DNA of 51,861 bases, taken from the NCBI GenBank assembly GCA_900101355.1, contig FMUV01000016.1, positions 1 through 51,861 of the forward strand. Direction: 5' to 3'. Source of the stretch: Ruminococcus sp. YE282. GTDB taxonomy: Bacteria > Bacillota > Clostridia > Oscillospirales > Acutalibacteraceae. Below the pieces are notes generated by a model. It worked only from the letters and a program-made list of their open reading frames with translations. It was not told where the DNA came from and ran no database searches. Below are positions 35,964 to 43,467 of this stretch, piece after piece. Position 1 is the stretch's first letter. Every line of letters starts with the position of its first letter. The position numbers and the translations under genes are program-made.

Positions 35964-37427
35964 ATGGTTGCTTTTAAAGAAAAATTAAAAGATACTTCGC
36001 TGTTCAGAACGCTTTACATTATTGATTTGTTTTTTTGCAACGTTTCTTTTCTTCAAATTCCTGCGTATGTTTTTCTTGTGCCGCTTTTTCTGTGGGGTGT
36101 TCGACTTGTGATTTTAAATCAGCGCAGATATAATACCTTTTTTAAACTTCGATTTGGTTTGTGGATTGGCGCATTTTTGGTAGTATCACTTGTCACAATT
36201 TTATTTAATTATTCCATTACTTTATTTTACAGCTTGTTGATGCTTTTGCATGTGCTAATTTGTTTTTTTGTTTTTTACGGAGCGCACACCGAGCCTGACT
36301 TTGATTTTAGAAAAGAACTGTATTTTATTGCAAAACTGATTATTTATATTACAACGATAGCTAACATTTTTGGAATGTTTTGTCTTATGTTTGGTATTAG
36401 CTTTTCGTGGGTATGGGTAAAATTTCCTATTTACGAAAATCGTTTTACCGGTGTGTTTGTAAATCCCAATCTTCTCGGCTTTTGTTCGGTTGTTGCAATA
36501 GTTTGCTGCCATATGCTTTCAAAATGCAGCTTCCTGAGCAATATAAACAAGCCGAGTATAAACCGGGTATGGCTTGCAATTTGCATAGTTACAAATGTTT
36601 TTTCGCTTGTTTTGTGTGATTCAAACGCGTCTTTTGTGCTTATGATAGGATATGCCATTGTATATATAACATATATATTCTTTGCCGATAAGCTCGGGCT
36701 TACCGCTTCAAAGGTTGTTTTAAAGATAGTGTCTTTAATTTTAATAGCTTGCTTTATAATTGGTTCTTCATTGATGTTCAGGTCAATATTTAAAGCCGGT
36801 TTCTCTGTTGTAACGTCAAAAACAAATGCTATGATTGATATTTTGTTTGATGATGATGAAATTATTTCTGAAAAAGAAAATAATTCTTCAAAACAAGAAA
36901 CAAGTAAAGCGGTCACTTTTGACCATCAAAACAAGAATATTGACAGCGGTCGTTTTAAATTATGGAAAGAATCTATTGATTTGTTTAAAATTTCTCCGTT
37001 AATCGGTATTTCTAACGGCAATATCATCTTTTACAGCGGCGAATATTTAAACGGAACGCTAAAATTTTCTTATCATAACAGTGATTTACACAATGGATTT
37101 TTAACTATTCTTGTGTCAACTGGTATAATCGGATTCAGTCTGTTTGGTGTTTTCGGATTCAGGTTTGCAAAGCACGCTGCTCAGCATTTGTTCTTACGAA
37201 TAGATAAAGTTTTCAGAAATGATGTCTATCCCTGTTTGTTCTCGTTCTTGTTTGCGTATTTGTTTTATTCGCTTTTTGAAAAGGCTTTGCTCTACGACAT
37301 ATCGTTTATGGTAATGTGGTTTTGGCTTATGATGGGATACACAAGCTGTTATATTGCAGGCTTTGAGCCTATGCTTGAAACTCAATATTTATTCCACAGA
37401 GACAGACTTACCCGCACATTGCTGTGA
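35964..37427 (+). CDS. O-antigen ligase/polymerase (Wzy/WaaL)-like membrane protein
   Basis: A 487-residue protein with about 11 hydrophobic segments. The large extracytoplasmic loop (about 285-375) and the signature S-D-L-H-N-G-F-L-T-I-L-V-S-T-G-I-I-G are those of the Wzy_C/O-antigen ligase family, which joins or polymerises lipid-linked glycans outside the membrane. It follows the initiating transferase by 45 bp, so the pair probably works on the same surface glycan. No further glycosyltransferases are adjacent; they must lie elsewhere. AGAGGT precedes the ATG. Confidence 0.85.
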   Translation: MVAFKEKLKDTSLFRTLYIIDLFFCNVSFLQIPAYVFLVPLFLWGVRLVILNQRRYNTFFKLRFGLWIGAFLVVSLVTILFNYSITLFYSLLMLLHVLICFFVFYGAHTEPDFDFRKELYFIAKLIIYITTIANIFGMFCLMFGISFSWVWVKFPIYENRFTGVFVNPNLLGFCSVVAIVCCHMLSKCSFLSNINKPSINRVWLAICIVTNVFSLVLCDSNASFVLMIGYAIVYITYIFFADKLGLTASKVVLKIVSLILIACFIIGSSLMFRSIFKAGFSVVTSKTNAMIDILFDDDEIISEKENNSSKQETSKAVTFDHQNKNIDSGRFKLWKESIDLFKISPLIGISNGNIIFYSGEYLNGTLKFSYHNSDLHNGFLTILVSTGIIGFSLFGVFGFRFAKHAAQHLFLRIDKVFRNDVYPCLFSFLFAYLFYSLFEKALLYDISFMVMWFWLMMGYTSCYIAGFEPMLETQYLFHRDRLTRTLL

Positions 37428-37445
37428 TAAATATAACATAGTGCA

Positions 37446-37607
37446 GATATTCCCCGCCTCTTAGGCGTCGGGGGAATATCCGGGCTTTCGACGGAGTTAT
37501 AATCTCCCACCGAAAGCCCGAGGAGCTAACGCTCCTTTTACCCTTGCAATCTATCGCACGCTCTGCTTCTTGCAACCAAAGCAGAGCGTGCTCCGATTTA
37601 AAATCGG
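37446..37607. repeat. Block of five tandem hairpins, unknown (ncRNA or MITE/PATE-like element)
   Basis: Five adjacent perfect or near-perfect inverted repeats: GATATTCCCC/GGGGAATATC (37446-37480, with inner GCC/GGC); CGGGCTTTCG/CGAAAGCCCG (37481-37520, with inner GGAG/CTCC); AGGAGC/GCTCCT (37521-37536, followed by TTTTA); GCACGCTCTGC/GCAGAGCGTGC (37556-37591); CCGATTT/AAATCGG (37593-37607). It is far GC-richer than its flanks and has no ORF. It resembles either a structured RNA or a palindrome-rich non-autonomous element of IS200/IS605 origin. Confidence 0.7.
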
Positions 37608-37615
37608 CTAAGTGC

Positions 37616-37644
37616 TTGTATAATTATATGTAATGTTGTATAAT
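37616..37644 (+). promoter_or_regulatory. Predicted promoter of nadE
   Basis: TTGTAT (37616-37621), 17-nt spacer, TATAAT (37639-37644). The expected start near 37651 falls inside the 33-bp dyad described next. Confidence 0.6.
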
Positions 37645-37674
37645 AACCATAGGTATATCTTACCTGTGGTTATT
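37642..37674 (+). promoter_or_regulatory. Candidate operator dyad at the nadE promoter
   Basis: Arms of 14 bp, at 37642-37655 and 37661-37674, are complementary except for one T-G position, around a 5-nt centre. They overlap the -10 and start of the predicted promoter, which suits a repressor site. A weak terminator (followed by ATTTTATA) is the other reading. Confidence 0.5.
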
Positions 37675-37694
37675 ATTTTATAAAGGGTGAGAAG

Positions 37695-39614
37695 ATGAAA
37701 TACGGCTTTGTAAAAGCTGCGGCGGCAACCCCTAAAATCCGTGTTGCCGACTGTAATTATAATGCAAATCAGATAATTGATTTTGTATCAGAGGCATGTA
37801 ATAATGGTGCGGAAATTGTTGTTTTTCCTGAACTTTGCGTAACGGGCTATACCTGTTCGGACCTTTTTCTGCAAACAGCTTTGTTAAAATCAGCTGAAAA
37901 CGCAGTGCGTAAAGTGCAAGAGTCATCAAAGTCTCTTGACACTGTAATTGTAATTGGTGCGCCGATTGCTGTTATGCAGTCACTTTATAACTGTGCGGTT
38001 GTTATCTATAAAGGTGAAATTCTTGGAATTGTTCCCAAGGTGAACATTCCGAATTACGGCGAGTTTTATGAGGTTCGTCATTTTGCAAGCGGTAAGGATG
38101 TTTCTGTTTACATTGATTATGCAGATTCAGAAAATATTTTGTTATCACCTTATCAAATTTTTGAATGTGCAGATATGCCGGATTTTAAATTCGGAATTGA
38201 AATATGTGAAGATTTGTGGGTAGTCTCATCTCCGTCAGTTGAGCTGGCACTGAACGGTGCAACCGTTATATGCAATCTTTCATCATCTGATGATTTGATT
38301 GGCAAGGCGCAGTTTAGACACGAACTTGTAAGAATGCAAAGCGGAAAATTGTACTGCGCATACATTTACTGTGACTCGGGTTTTGGAGAAAGTACCACCG
38401 ATATGGTATTTTCCGGACATAACATAATTTCCGAAAATGCGTCAATTCTTTCTGAAAGCAAAAGATTTACGCAGGGGATTATATACGGAGATATTGATGT
38501 TGAAAGGCTGCAATATGAACGAAGACGTTCCACGACTTTTTGCAATACATTTAACGGTAAATATGTGATTAAAAAATTTGCAATGGCAAAAAGAGCCGTT
38601 AATCTGGAAAGAAAATTTTCTCAAACACCGTTTGTTCCGTCAAGCGCAGGCGACCTTGAGAGTAGATGCGAAGAAATTATCACAATTCAGTCAACCGGAT
38701 TGGCTACCCGTCTTGCCCATACAGGCATAAAAAATGTTATGCTTGGTTTGTCGGGCGGACTTGACAGCACTCTTGCTCTTATTGTATGTGTACATGCTTT
38801 TGACGCTCTTGGTATAGACAGAAAAAATATTCATACAATAACAATGCCCTGTTTTGGAACAACAGGACGAACAAAATCCAATGCAGAAAAACTTGCGCAG
38901 GCGTACGGAACATCCTTTGAAGATATTAATATTACCCTTTCTGTCAGGCAGCATTTTAAAGACATCAATCACGATGAGAAATTAACTGATATAACGTATG
39001 AAAATTCACAGGCAAGAGAGAGAACTCAGGTGCTTATGGATTTGTCAAATAAGTACGGTGCGCTTGTAATCGGTACAGGTGATTTATCCGAGCTTGCACT
39101 TGGTTGGGCAACATATAACGGAGACCATATGAGTATGTATGCCGTTAATGCATCAATTCCCAAAACCCTTGTGCGTTATCTTACAGCTTATGAGGCAGAT
39201 AAATCCGATGAACCGTTAAAATCCGTTTTGCTTGATGTTTTAAATACGCCTGTAAGTCCGGAGTTACTGCCTCCGGATAATAATGGTGAGATTGCCCAGA
39301 AAACAGAAGACGTTGTAGGTCCGTATGAGCTCCACGATTATTTCCTTTACTATTTGGTACGCTGTGGGTTTACTCCGAGTAAAATATATTATATGGCAAA
39401 GCTTTCTTTTTCGGGCAAGTATGACAATGCTACAATAAAAAAGTGGCTTACTGTTTTTGTAAAAAGGTTTTTTGCTCAGCAATTTAAGCGTTCTTGTTTG
39501 CCTGACGGACCAAAGGTGGGTTCTGTTACGCTTTCTCCACGTTCCGACTGGCGAATGCCGAGCGACGCATCTGTAAATGTTTGGCTAAATGAATTAGATA
39601 ATCAAGAAAATTAA
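37695..39614 (+). CDS. nadE: Glutamine-dependent NAD+ synthetase
   Basis: Two-domain enzyme, 639 residues. The N-terminal nitrilase-like amidase (F-P-E-L-C-V-T-G-Y near 46, P-K-V-N-I-P-N-Y-G-E-F-Y-E, G-I-E-I-C-E-D-L-W with the nucleophilic Cys) makes ammonia from glutamine. The C-terminal synthetase has the PP-loop L-S-G-G-L-D-S-T-L-A-L and converts NaAD to NAD+ with ATP. A full-length bacterial fusion form. GGGTGAG precedes the ATG. It is followed 15 bp later by the LURP-one-like gene. Confidence 0.97.
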   Translation: MKYGFVKAAAATPKIRVADCNYNANQIIDFVSEACNNGAEIVVFPELCVTGYTCSDLFLQTALLKSAENAVRKVQESSKSLDTVIVIGAPIAVMQSLYNCAVVIYKGEILGIVPKVNIPNYGEFYEVRHFASGKDVSVYIDYADSENILLSPYQIFECADMPDFKFGIEICEDLWVVSSPSVELALNGATVICNLSSSDDLIGKAQFRHELVRMQSGKLYCAYIYCDSGFGESTTDMVFSGHNIISENASILSESKRFTQGIIYGDIDVERLQYERRRSTTFCNTFNGKYVIKKFAMAKRAVNLERKFSQTPFVPSSAGDLESRCEEIITIQSTGLATRLAHTGIKNVMLGLSGGLDSTLALIVCVHAFDALGIDRKNIHTITMPCFGTTGRTKSNAEKLAQAYGTSFEDINITLSVRQHFKDINHDEKLTDITYENSQARERTQVLMDLSNKYGALVIGTGDLSELALGWATYNGDHMSMYAVNASIPKTLVRYLTAYEADKSDEPLKSVLLDVLNTPVSPELLPPDNNGEIAQKTEDVVGPYELHDYFLYYLVRCGFTPSKIYYMAKLSFSGKYDNATIKKWLTVFVKRFFAQQFKRSCLPDGPKVGSVTLSPRSDWRMPSDASVNVWLNELDNQEN

Positions 39615-39629
39615 CTTTCGGTGATATAT

Positions 39630-40112
39630 ATGAAGCTTTTTATAAAGAGAGATGATTCCGCATCAAAGGCTATATATACCGTCTATGATGAACTTGGAAA
39701 CCCTAAGTATTATGCTTCGTTTCAAAAAATGAAACCAAAATCAAATGTTACCATTGTTTTAAAGGATACACAAAATAACGTTATAGCAAAAATTCGTCAA
39801 CTGCCGATTGTCGGAACCAAGACCTTCGTTTTTAAGGTTGGAAAATCTCATGTGACTTTTGTAACCGTTCTGACGCAAAAAGGAATACATTCTTATTTTT
39901 ACGGAAATAACTGGCACATCAAAGGCGAGGTTATTACAAAAAATTTCAGTATCATTGACGTTGATAATTCGGTCATTTTGTCACAGAAAAATTGCGGAGG
40001 TTCTTATGAGCTGACAATTACAGACAGTTCAAACGAACTATACTGCATAGCAACGTCAATATGTGTAAGTCTTATTAATACTGTTGACAATTTTGCCGTA
40101 CAGGCAGTATAA
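39630..40112 (+). CDS. LURP-one/Tubby-like family protein
   Basis: A 160-residue all-beta protein. Features are M-K-L-F-I-K-R, Y-T-V-Y-D-E-L-G-N-P-K-Y-Y-A, the N-W-H-I-K-G-E-V-I-T-K-N-F-S-I-I-D core and a C-terminal hydrophobic helix (I-A-T-S-I-C-V-S-L-I), matching the LURP-one-related (YxjI) fold related to phospholipid-binding Tubby domains. Bacterial roles are unknown. ATG 39630 is preferred over GTG 39621. It is close behind nadE. Confidence 0.75.
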   Translation: MKLFIKRDDSASKAIYTVYDELGNPKYYASFQKMKPKSNVTIVLKDTQNNVIAKIRQLPIVGTKTFVFKVGKSHVTFVTVLTQKGIHSYFYGNNWHIKGEVITKNFSIIDVDNSVILSQKNCGGSYELTITDSSNELYCIATSICVSLINTVDNFAVQAV

Positions 40113-40138
40113 TATCTGAAAAACAGGAGGAATTATAT

Positions 40139-40621
40139 ATGGATAAACTATTACAGCTTTTAAGTACAAACTCCGGATTTACTACATCCGAAATTGCCTC
40201 TATGCTCGGAGAGCCTGAGGACTACATAAAAGCACAAATAAAAGAATATGAAAATAAAGGAATAATCAAGGGTTATCAGGCTGTTGTAAATTGGGACGGT
40301 TTGGACGACAACTTTGTTGAAGCACTTATTGAGTTAAGAGTAACTCCTAAAAAAGAAACAGGCTTTGATGAAATGGCTGAAATGTGTATGGCATTTGACG
40401 AGGTTGAATCCGTTTATCTTATGGCAGGTGTTTATGATTTTGCTCTTATTGTTAAGGGCGAAACAATGCAGGATATAGCTATGTTTGTTGCCAAAAAACT
40501 TTCAACTATTGACGGTGTGCTTTCAACAGGAACACACTTTATTATGCGCCGTTATAAGGACAGAGGAATGAATTTGATTAATTCCGATAACCAGGTTGAC
40601 GAGAGGAGCTTAATTCTCTGA
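40139..40621 (+). CDS. Lrp/AsnC-family transcriptional regulator
   Basis: A 160-residue regulator with an N-terminal winged helix (F-T-T-S-E-I-A-S-M-L-G-E-P-E-D-Y-I-K-A-Q-I-K-E-Y-E) and a RAM/AsnC ligand domain (A-L-I-E-L-R-V-T-P, V-Y-L-M-A-G-V-Y-D-F-A-L-I-V-K-G). AGGAGG precedes the ATG. Its stop overlaps the start of an aminotransferase (TGATG), so it probably senses an amino acid acted on by that enzyme. Confidence 0.92.
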   Translation: MDKLLQLLSTNSGFTTSEIASMLGEPEDYIKAQIKEYENKGIIKGYQAVVNWDGLDDNFVEALIELRVTPKKETGFDEMAEMCMAFDEVESVYLMAGVYDFALIVKGETMQDIAMFVAKKLSTIDGVLSTGTHFIMRRYKDRGMNLINSDNQVDERSLIL

Positions 40622-41799
40622 TGAATTATGACAATTACATTAACAACAGCATAAAAACAATTCCTCCGTCAGGCATACGTCGTTTTTTTGATATTGCAAA
40701 TGAGATGGACGACGTTATTTCACTGAGTATTGGCGAACCTGACTTTCAAACCCCGTGGCATATTCGTGACGAGGGCATAAGAAGCCTTGAAAAGGGCAAA
40801 ACATGGTATTCTCCGAATCGAGGCTTTTCTGAGCTTCTTAACGGAATTTCAGATTATTTTGAGCGCAAGTTCGGTGTAAAATATGAAGCTGACAAGCAGA
40901 TTCTTGTAACTGTCGGCGGCAGTGAAGCAATTGACCTTGCTCTTCGTACGCTTGTAAATGAGGGAGAAGAAGTAATTATTCCTGAGCCCTCATTTGTCTG
41001 TTATGAACCGCTTACAGTAATGGCAGGCGGAAAACCTGTAATTATAAAAACAAAGAATGAAGATAGTTTTCGCCTTAAAGCAAAAGATCTTGAAGCCGCA
41101 ATAACGCCAAAATCTAAACTTTTGGTTCTGCCTTATCCAAACAATCCGACAGGTGCAATAATGGCTAAAGAGAATTTAGAAGAAATAGCAGAGGTTATCA
41201 AAAAACACGATTTGCTTGTGTTGTCTGATGAAATATATTCCGAGCTTACATACGGAGGCAACACTCATACATCAATTTCTTCAATTGACGGAATGTACGA
41301 GCGAACCGTAGTAATAAATGGCTTTTCAAAGTCATATGCAATGACCGGTTGGCGACTTGGATATGCACTCGGTCCTGCTCCTATAATTGCCCAGATGACA
41401 AAGTTGCACCAGTACGGTATAATGTCGGCTCCTACAACAGCTCAGTATGCCGCTATTGAGGCACTAAAAAACGGTGACCGTGATATAAATAAGATGCGTG
41501 ATGAATATGATATGCGTCGCAGGCTTGTGGTTGACGGTTTTAACGCAATGGGTCTTTCATGCTTTGAGCCTCTTGGTGCGTTCTATGTATTTCCTTGCAT
41601 AAAAAGTACCGGACTTACATCTGAAGAATTTTGTACAAAGCTGATTATGGACAAGCATGTTGCCGTTATTCCGGGAACTGCATTTGGAAAATGCGGAGAG
41701 GGCTTTGTACGTGTTTCATATTCTTACTCGCTAAAACATCTAAAAATAGCTCTTGAACGCATAAGAGAGTTTTTGAAGGAGCTAAACAATGAAGGTTGA
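40621..41799 (+). CDS. Class I/II PLP-dependent aminotransferase
   Basis: A 392-residue aspartate/aromatic-type aminotransferase. The PLP Lys is in N-G-F-S-K-S-Y-A-M-T-G-W-R-L-G-Y; the P-Y-P-N-N-P-T-G-A motif, S-D-E-I-Y-S-E-L-T-Y and the C-terminal Arg in G-F-V-R-V-S-Y-S are all present. The Lrp-aminotransferase pair is common in Clostridia and suggests an amino-acid biosynthetic or catabolic role, substrate not assignable. It overlaps ispE by 11 bp. Confidence 0.93.
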   Translation: MNYDNYINNSIKTIPPSGIRRFFDIANEMDDVISLSIGEPDFQTPWHIRDEGIRSLEKGKTWYSPNRGFSELLNGISDYFERKFGVKYEADKQILVTVGGSEAIDLALRTLVNEGEEVIIPEPSFVCYEPLTVMAGGKPVIIKTKNEDSFRLKAKDLEAAITPKSKLLVLPYPNNPTGAIMAKENLEEIAEVIKKHDLLVLSDEIYSELTYGGNTHTSISSIDGMYERTVVINGFSKSYAMTGWRLGYALGPAPIIAQMTKLHQYGIMSAPTTAQYAAIEALKNGDRDINKMRDEYDMRRRLVVDGFNAMGLSCFEPLGAFYVFPCIKSTGLTSEEFCTKLIMDKHVAVIPGTAFGKCGEGFVRVSYSYSLKHLKIALERIREFLKELNNEG

Positions 41800-42658
41800 G
41801 GTAAAAGCCCCGGCAAAAATTAATCTTACACTTGATGTTGTAGGAAAGCGCACTGACGGATATCACGATATTTCAACAATAATGCAGGCTGTTGACCTTT
41901 ACGATATAATCACTCTTGAAGATAATGACAGCGGAGCGGTAACCGTATCCTGTAACTATGACGGAATACCTTGCGATGACAGTAATATATGTGCCAAAGC
42001 TGCCTATCGTTTTTTTGATTACTGCAAAACAGATGTTAAAGGTGTTCATATTGATATTAACAAAACTATTCCTGCACAGGCAGGTCTTGCCGGCGGAAGC
42101 AGTGACGGAGCTGCCGTAATACTTGGACTTAATGTCCTTTTTGATTCAATGCTCAAGCCTGCAGAGATGCACGCAATTGCCGAAAGAGTCGGAGCGGATG
42201 TTCCGTTTTGCCTTGAAGGCGGTACTATGCTTGCAACAGGAATAGGAACCGTGTTAAAAAAGATGCCGTCTTTTAATTGTTATTCAATTGTTATTTGTAA
42301 GCCTGACAATGTAAGTGTGTCAACTGCGGAAGCTTATAAAAAGGTTGATGCGCTGAATCCCCATCCGTCATACACAGATGAGATGATTAAGGCACTTTTC
42401 AGCCGTGATATGTTCTTGATTTCAACAACTATATTTAACGACTTTGAACTTGCACTGCAAATTCCCGAAGTTGCGGACATTAAACGTATTATGCTTAAAT
42501 CAGGTGCAAGAGGTGCAGGAATGTCGGGTTCCGGTTCGGCAGTTTTTGCTGTTTTTACATCTGATAGAAAGGCAAAAAAATGCGTTGAAGCCTTAAAATC
42601 AATATATAAAGAAACATTTTTATGCAAGCCTGCAAAAAAAGGCTGCTTTGTTGTATAA
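41789..42658 (+). CDS. ispE: 4-diphosphocytidyl-2-C-methyl-D-erythritol kinase
   Basis: A GHMP kinase in the MEP isoprenoid pathway. The start V-K-A-P-A-K-I-N-L-T-L-D, the R-T-D-G-Y-H-D-I-S motif, the ATP loop A-G-L-A-G-G-S-S-D-G-A-A and the C-terminal G-A-G-M-S-G-S-G-S-A-V-F motif are canonical. The 289-residue length is normal. With ispH at 5427 this gives two enzymes of the same pathway in the window. Its 3' end is followed by a hairpin that contains the spoIIR ribosome-binding site. Confidence 0.96.
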   Translation: MKVEVKAPAKINLTLDVVGKRTDGYHDISTIMQAVDLYDIITLEDNDSGAVTVSCNYDGIPCDDSNICAKAAYRFFDYCKTDVKGVHIDINKTIPAQAGLAGGSSDGAAVILGLNVLFDSMLKPAEMHAIAERVGADVPFCLEGGTMLATGIGTVLKKMPSFNCYSIVICKPDNVSVSTAEAYKKVDALNPHPSYTDEMIKALFSRDMFLISTTIFNDFELALQIPEVADIKRIMLKSGARGAGMSGSGSAVFAVFTSDRKAKKCVEALKSIYKETFLCKPAKKGCFVV

Positions 42659-42662
42659 TATC

Positions 42663-42709
42663 AAAATAACCTGCCCATAATCTTTTCCAAGAGAGGACAG
42701 GTTATTTTT
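42663..42709 (+). promoter_or_regulatory. Terminator-like hairpin with the spoIIR ribosome-binding site in its loop
   Basis: AAAATAACCTG (42663-42673) pairs with CAGGTTATTTT (42698-42708), an 11-bp stem that ends in a T-run. The loop holds GAGAGGA (42691-42697) and the spoIIR ATG follows at 42710. It can end the ispE transcript. A start downstream of the left arm would leave the spoIIR leader unpaired. Confidence 0.6.
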
Positions 42710-43321
42710 ATGAAAATATTTATTAAATCAGCCTGCATAGCATTTGTGCTTGCAGTTATTTATTCAATGATACCGTTCCAGTCTGAGTGTTCACAAATTT
42801 CGGATGAGGTTTTCAGATTGCACATCCTTGCAAATTCAGATTCGGATTTTGACCAAAATTTGAAACTGAAAGTCAGAGATAAGGTTCTTTGTTTTACTCA
42901 GTCTCTTTTTGAAAGTGCAAAATCCAAGGAAGAGGCGGAAAAAGTAATTTCTGAAAATCTTCAAAGCATAGCTGATGTGGCATATGCGGAAGTATTAAAT
43001 AACGGATTTGATTATTCGGTAAAGGCTGAAATAACGAATATGTATTTTTCTACAAGGTACTACGATAATTACACTCTTCCGTCGGGAATGTACGATGCCC
43101 TTCGAATAACAATAGGTGAAGGAAAGGGTCATAATTGGTGGTGTGTAATGTACCCGTCAATTTGCATTTCAAGCGAGAGCGAAAAAGATTCAAAGGCTCG
43201 TGAGGTTTTTGACCAAAAGCAGTATGATATTGTAAAAAACGAACAGTATCAGTATAAATTCAAAATTGTAGAATTGTTTGAACAATTTTGCTCTTCCTTT
43301 GAAAATCAAAAGCAAATTTGA
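42710..43321 (+). CDS. spoIIR: Stage II sporulation protein R
   Basis: The forespore-secreted signal that triggers SpoIIGA-dependent processing of pro-sigma-E in model sporulators. A signal peptide (I-K-S-A-C-I-A-F-V-L-A-V-I-Y-S) leads the 203-residue protein. The family motif E-V-F-R-L-H-I-L-A-N-S-D-S, the K-V-R-D-K-V-L block and G-H-N-W-W-C-V-M-Y-P are present. In models it is sigma-F dependent; I could not place that promoter convincingly. Confidence 0.95.
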   Translation: MKIFIKSACIAFVLAVIYSMIPFQSECSQISDEVFRLHILANSDSDFDQNLKLKVRDKVLCFTQSLFESAKSKEEAEKVISENLQSIADVAYAEVLNNGFDYSVKAEITNMYFSTRYYDNYTLPSGMYDALRITIGEGKGHNWWCVMYPSICISSESEKDSKAREVFDQKQYDIVKNEQYQYKFKIVELFEQFCSSFENQKQI

Positions 43322-43386
43322 TTTTGAACGCATTGTTACTATTTAATCTCTATGCTAAAATAATCACAAAAACCAAAGTCCTGTTT

Positions 43387-43415
43387 TTGACGCACATGTT
43401 ATTATATAATAATTA
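43387..43415 (+). promoter_or_regulatory. Possible promoter of addBA
   Basis: TTGACG (43387-43392), 17-nt spacer, TAATTA (43410-43415) in a very AT-rich leader about 50 nt before addB. The -10 is poor, and other AT-rich hexamers nearby could serve. Confidence 0.4.
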
Positions 43416-43467
43416 TATAAATTATATAAATTTTAAAAACTGATTTAACACAAATTTCGGAGGGAAT

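Noticed and set aside
36431..36916. 161-residue minus-strand frame inside the ligase/polymerase gene
   Set aside because: Antisense shadow of a membrane protein; the sense frame has a clear family motif and start.
37446..37607. CRISPR array
   Set aside because: The hairpins differ from one another in sequence and spacing; there are no repeated units or spacers.
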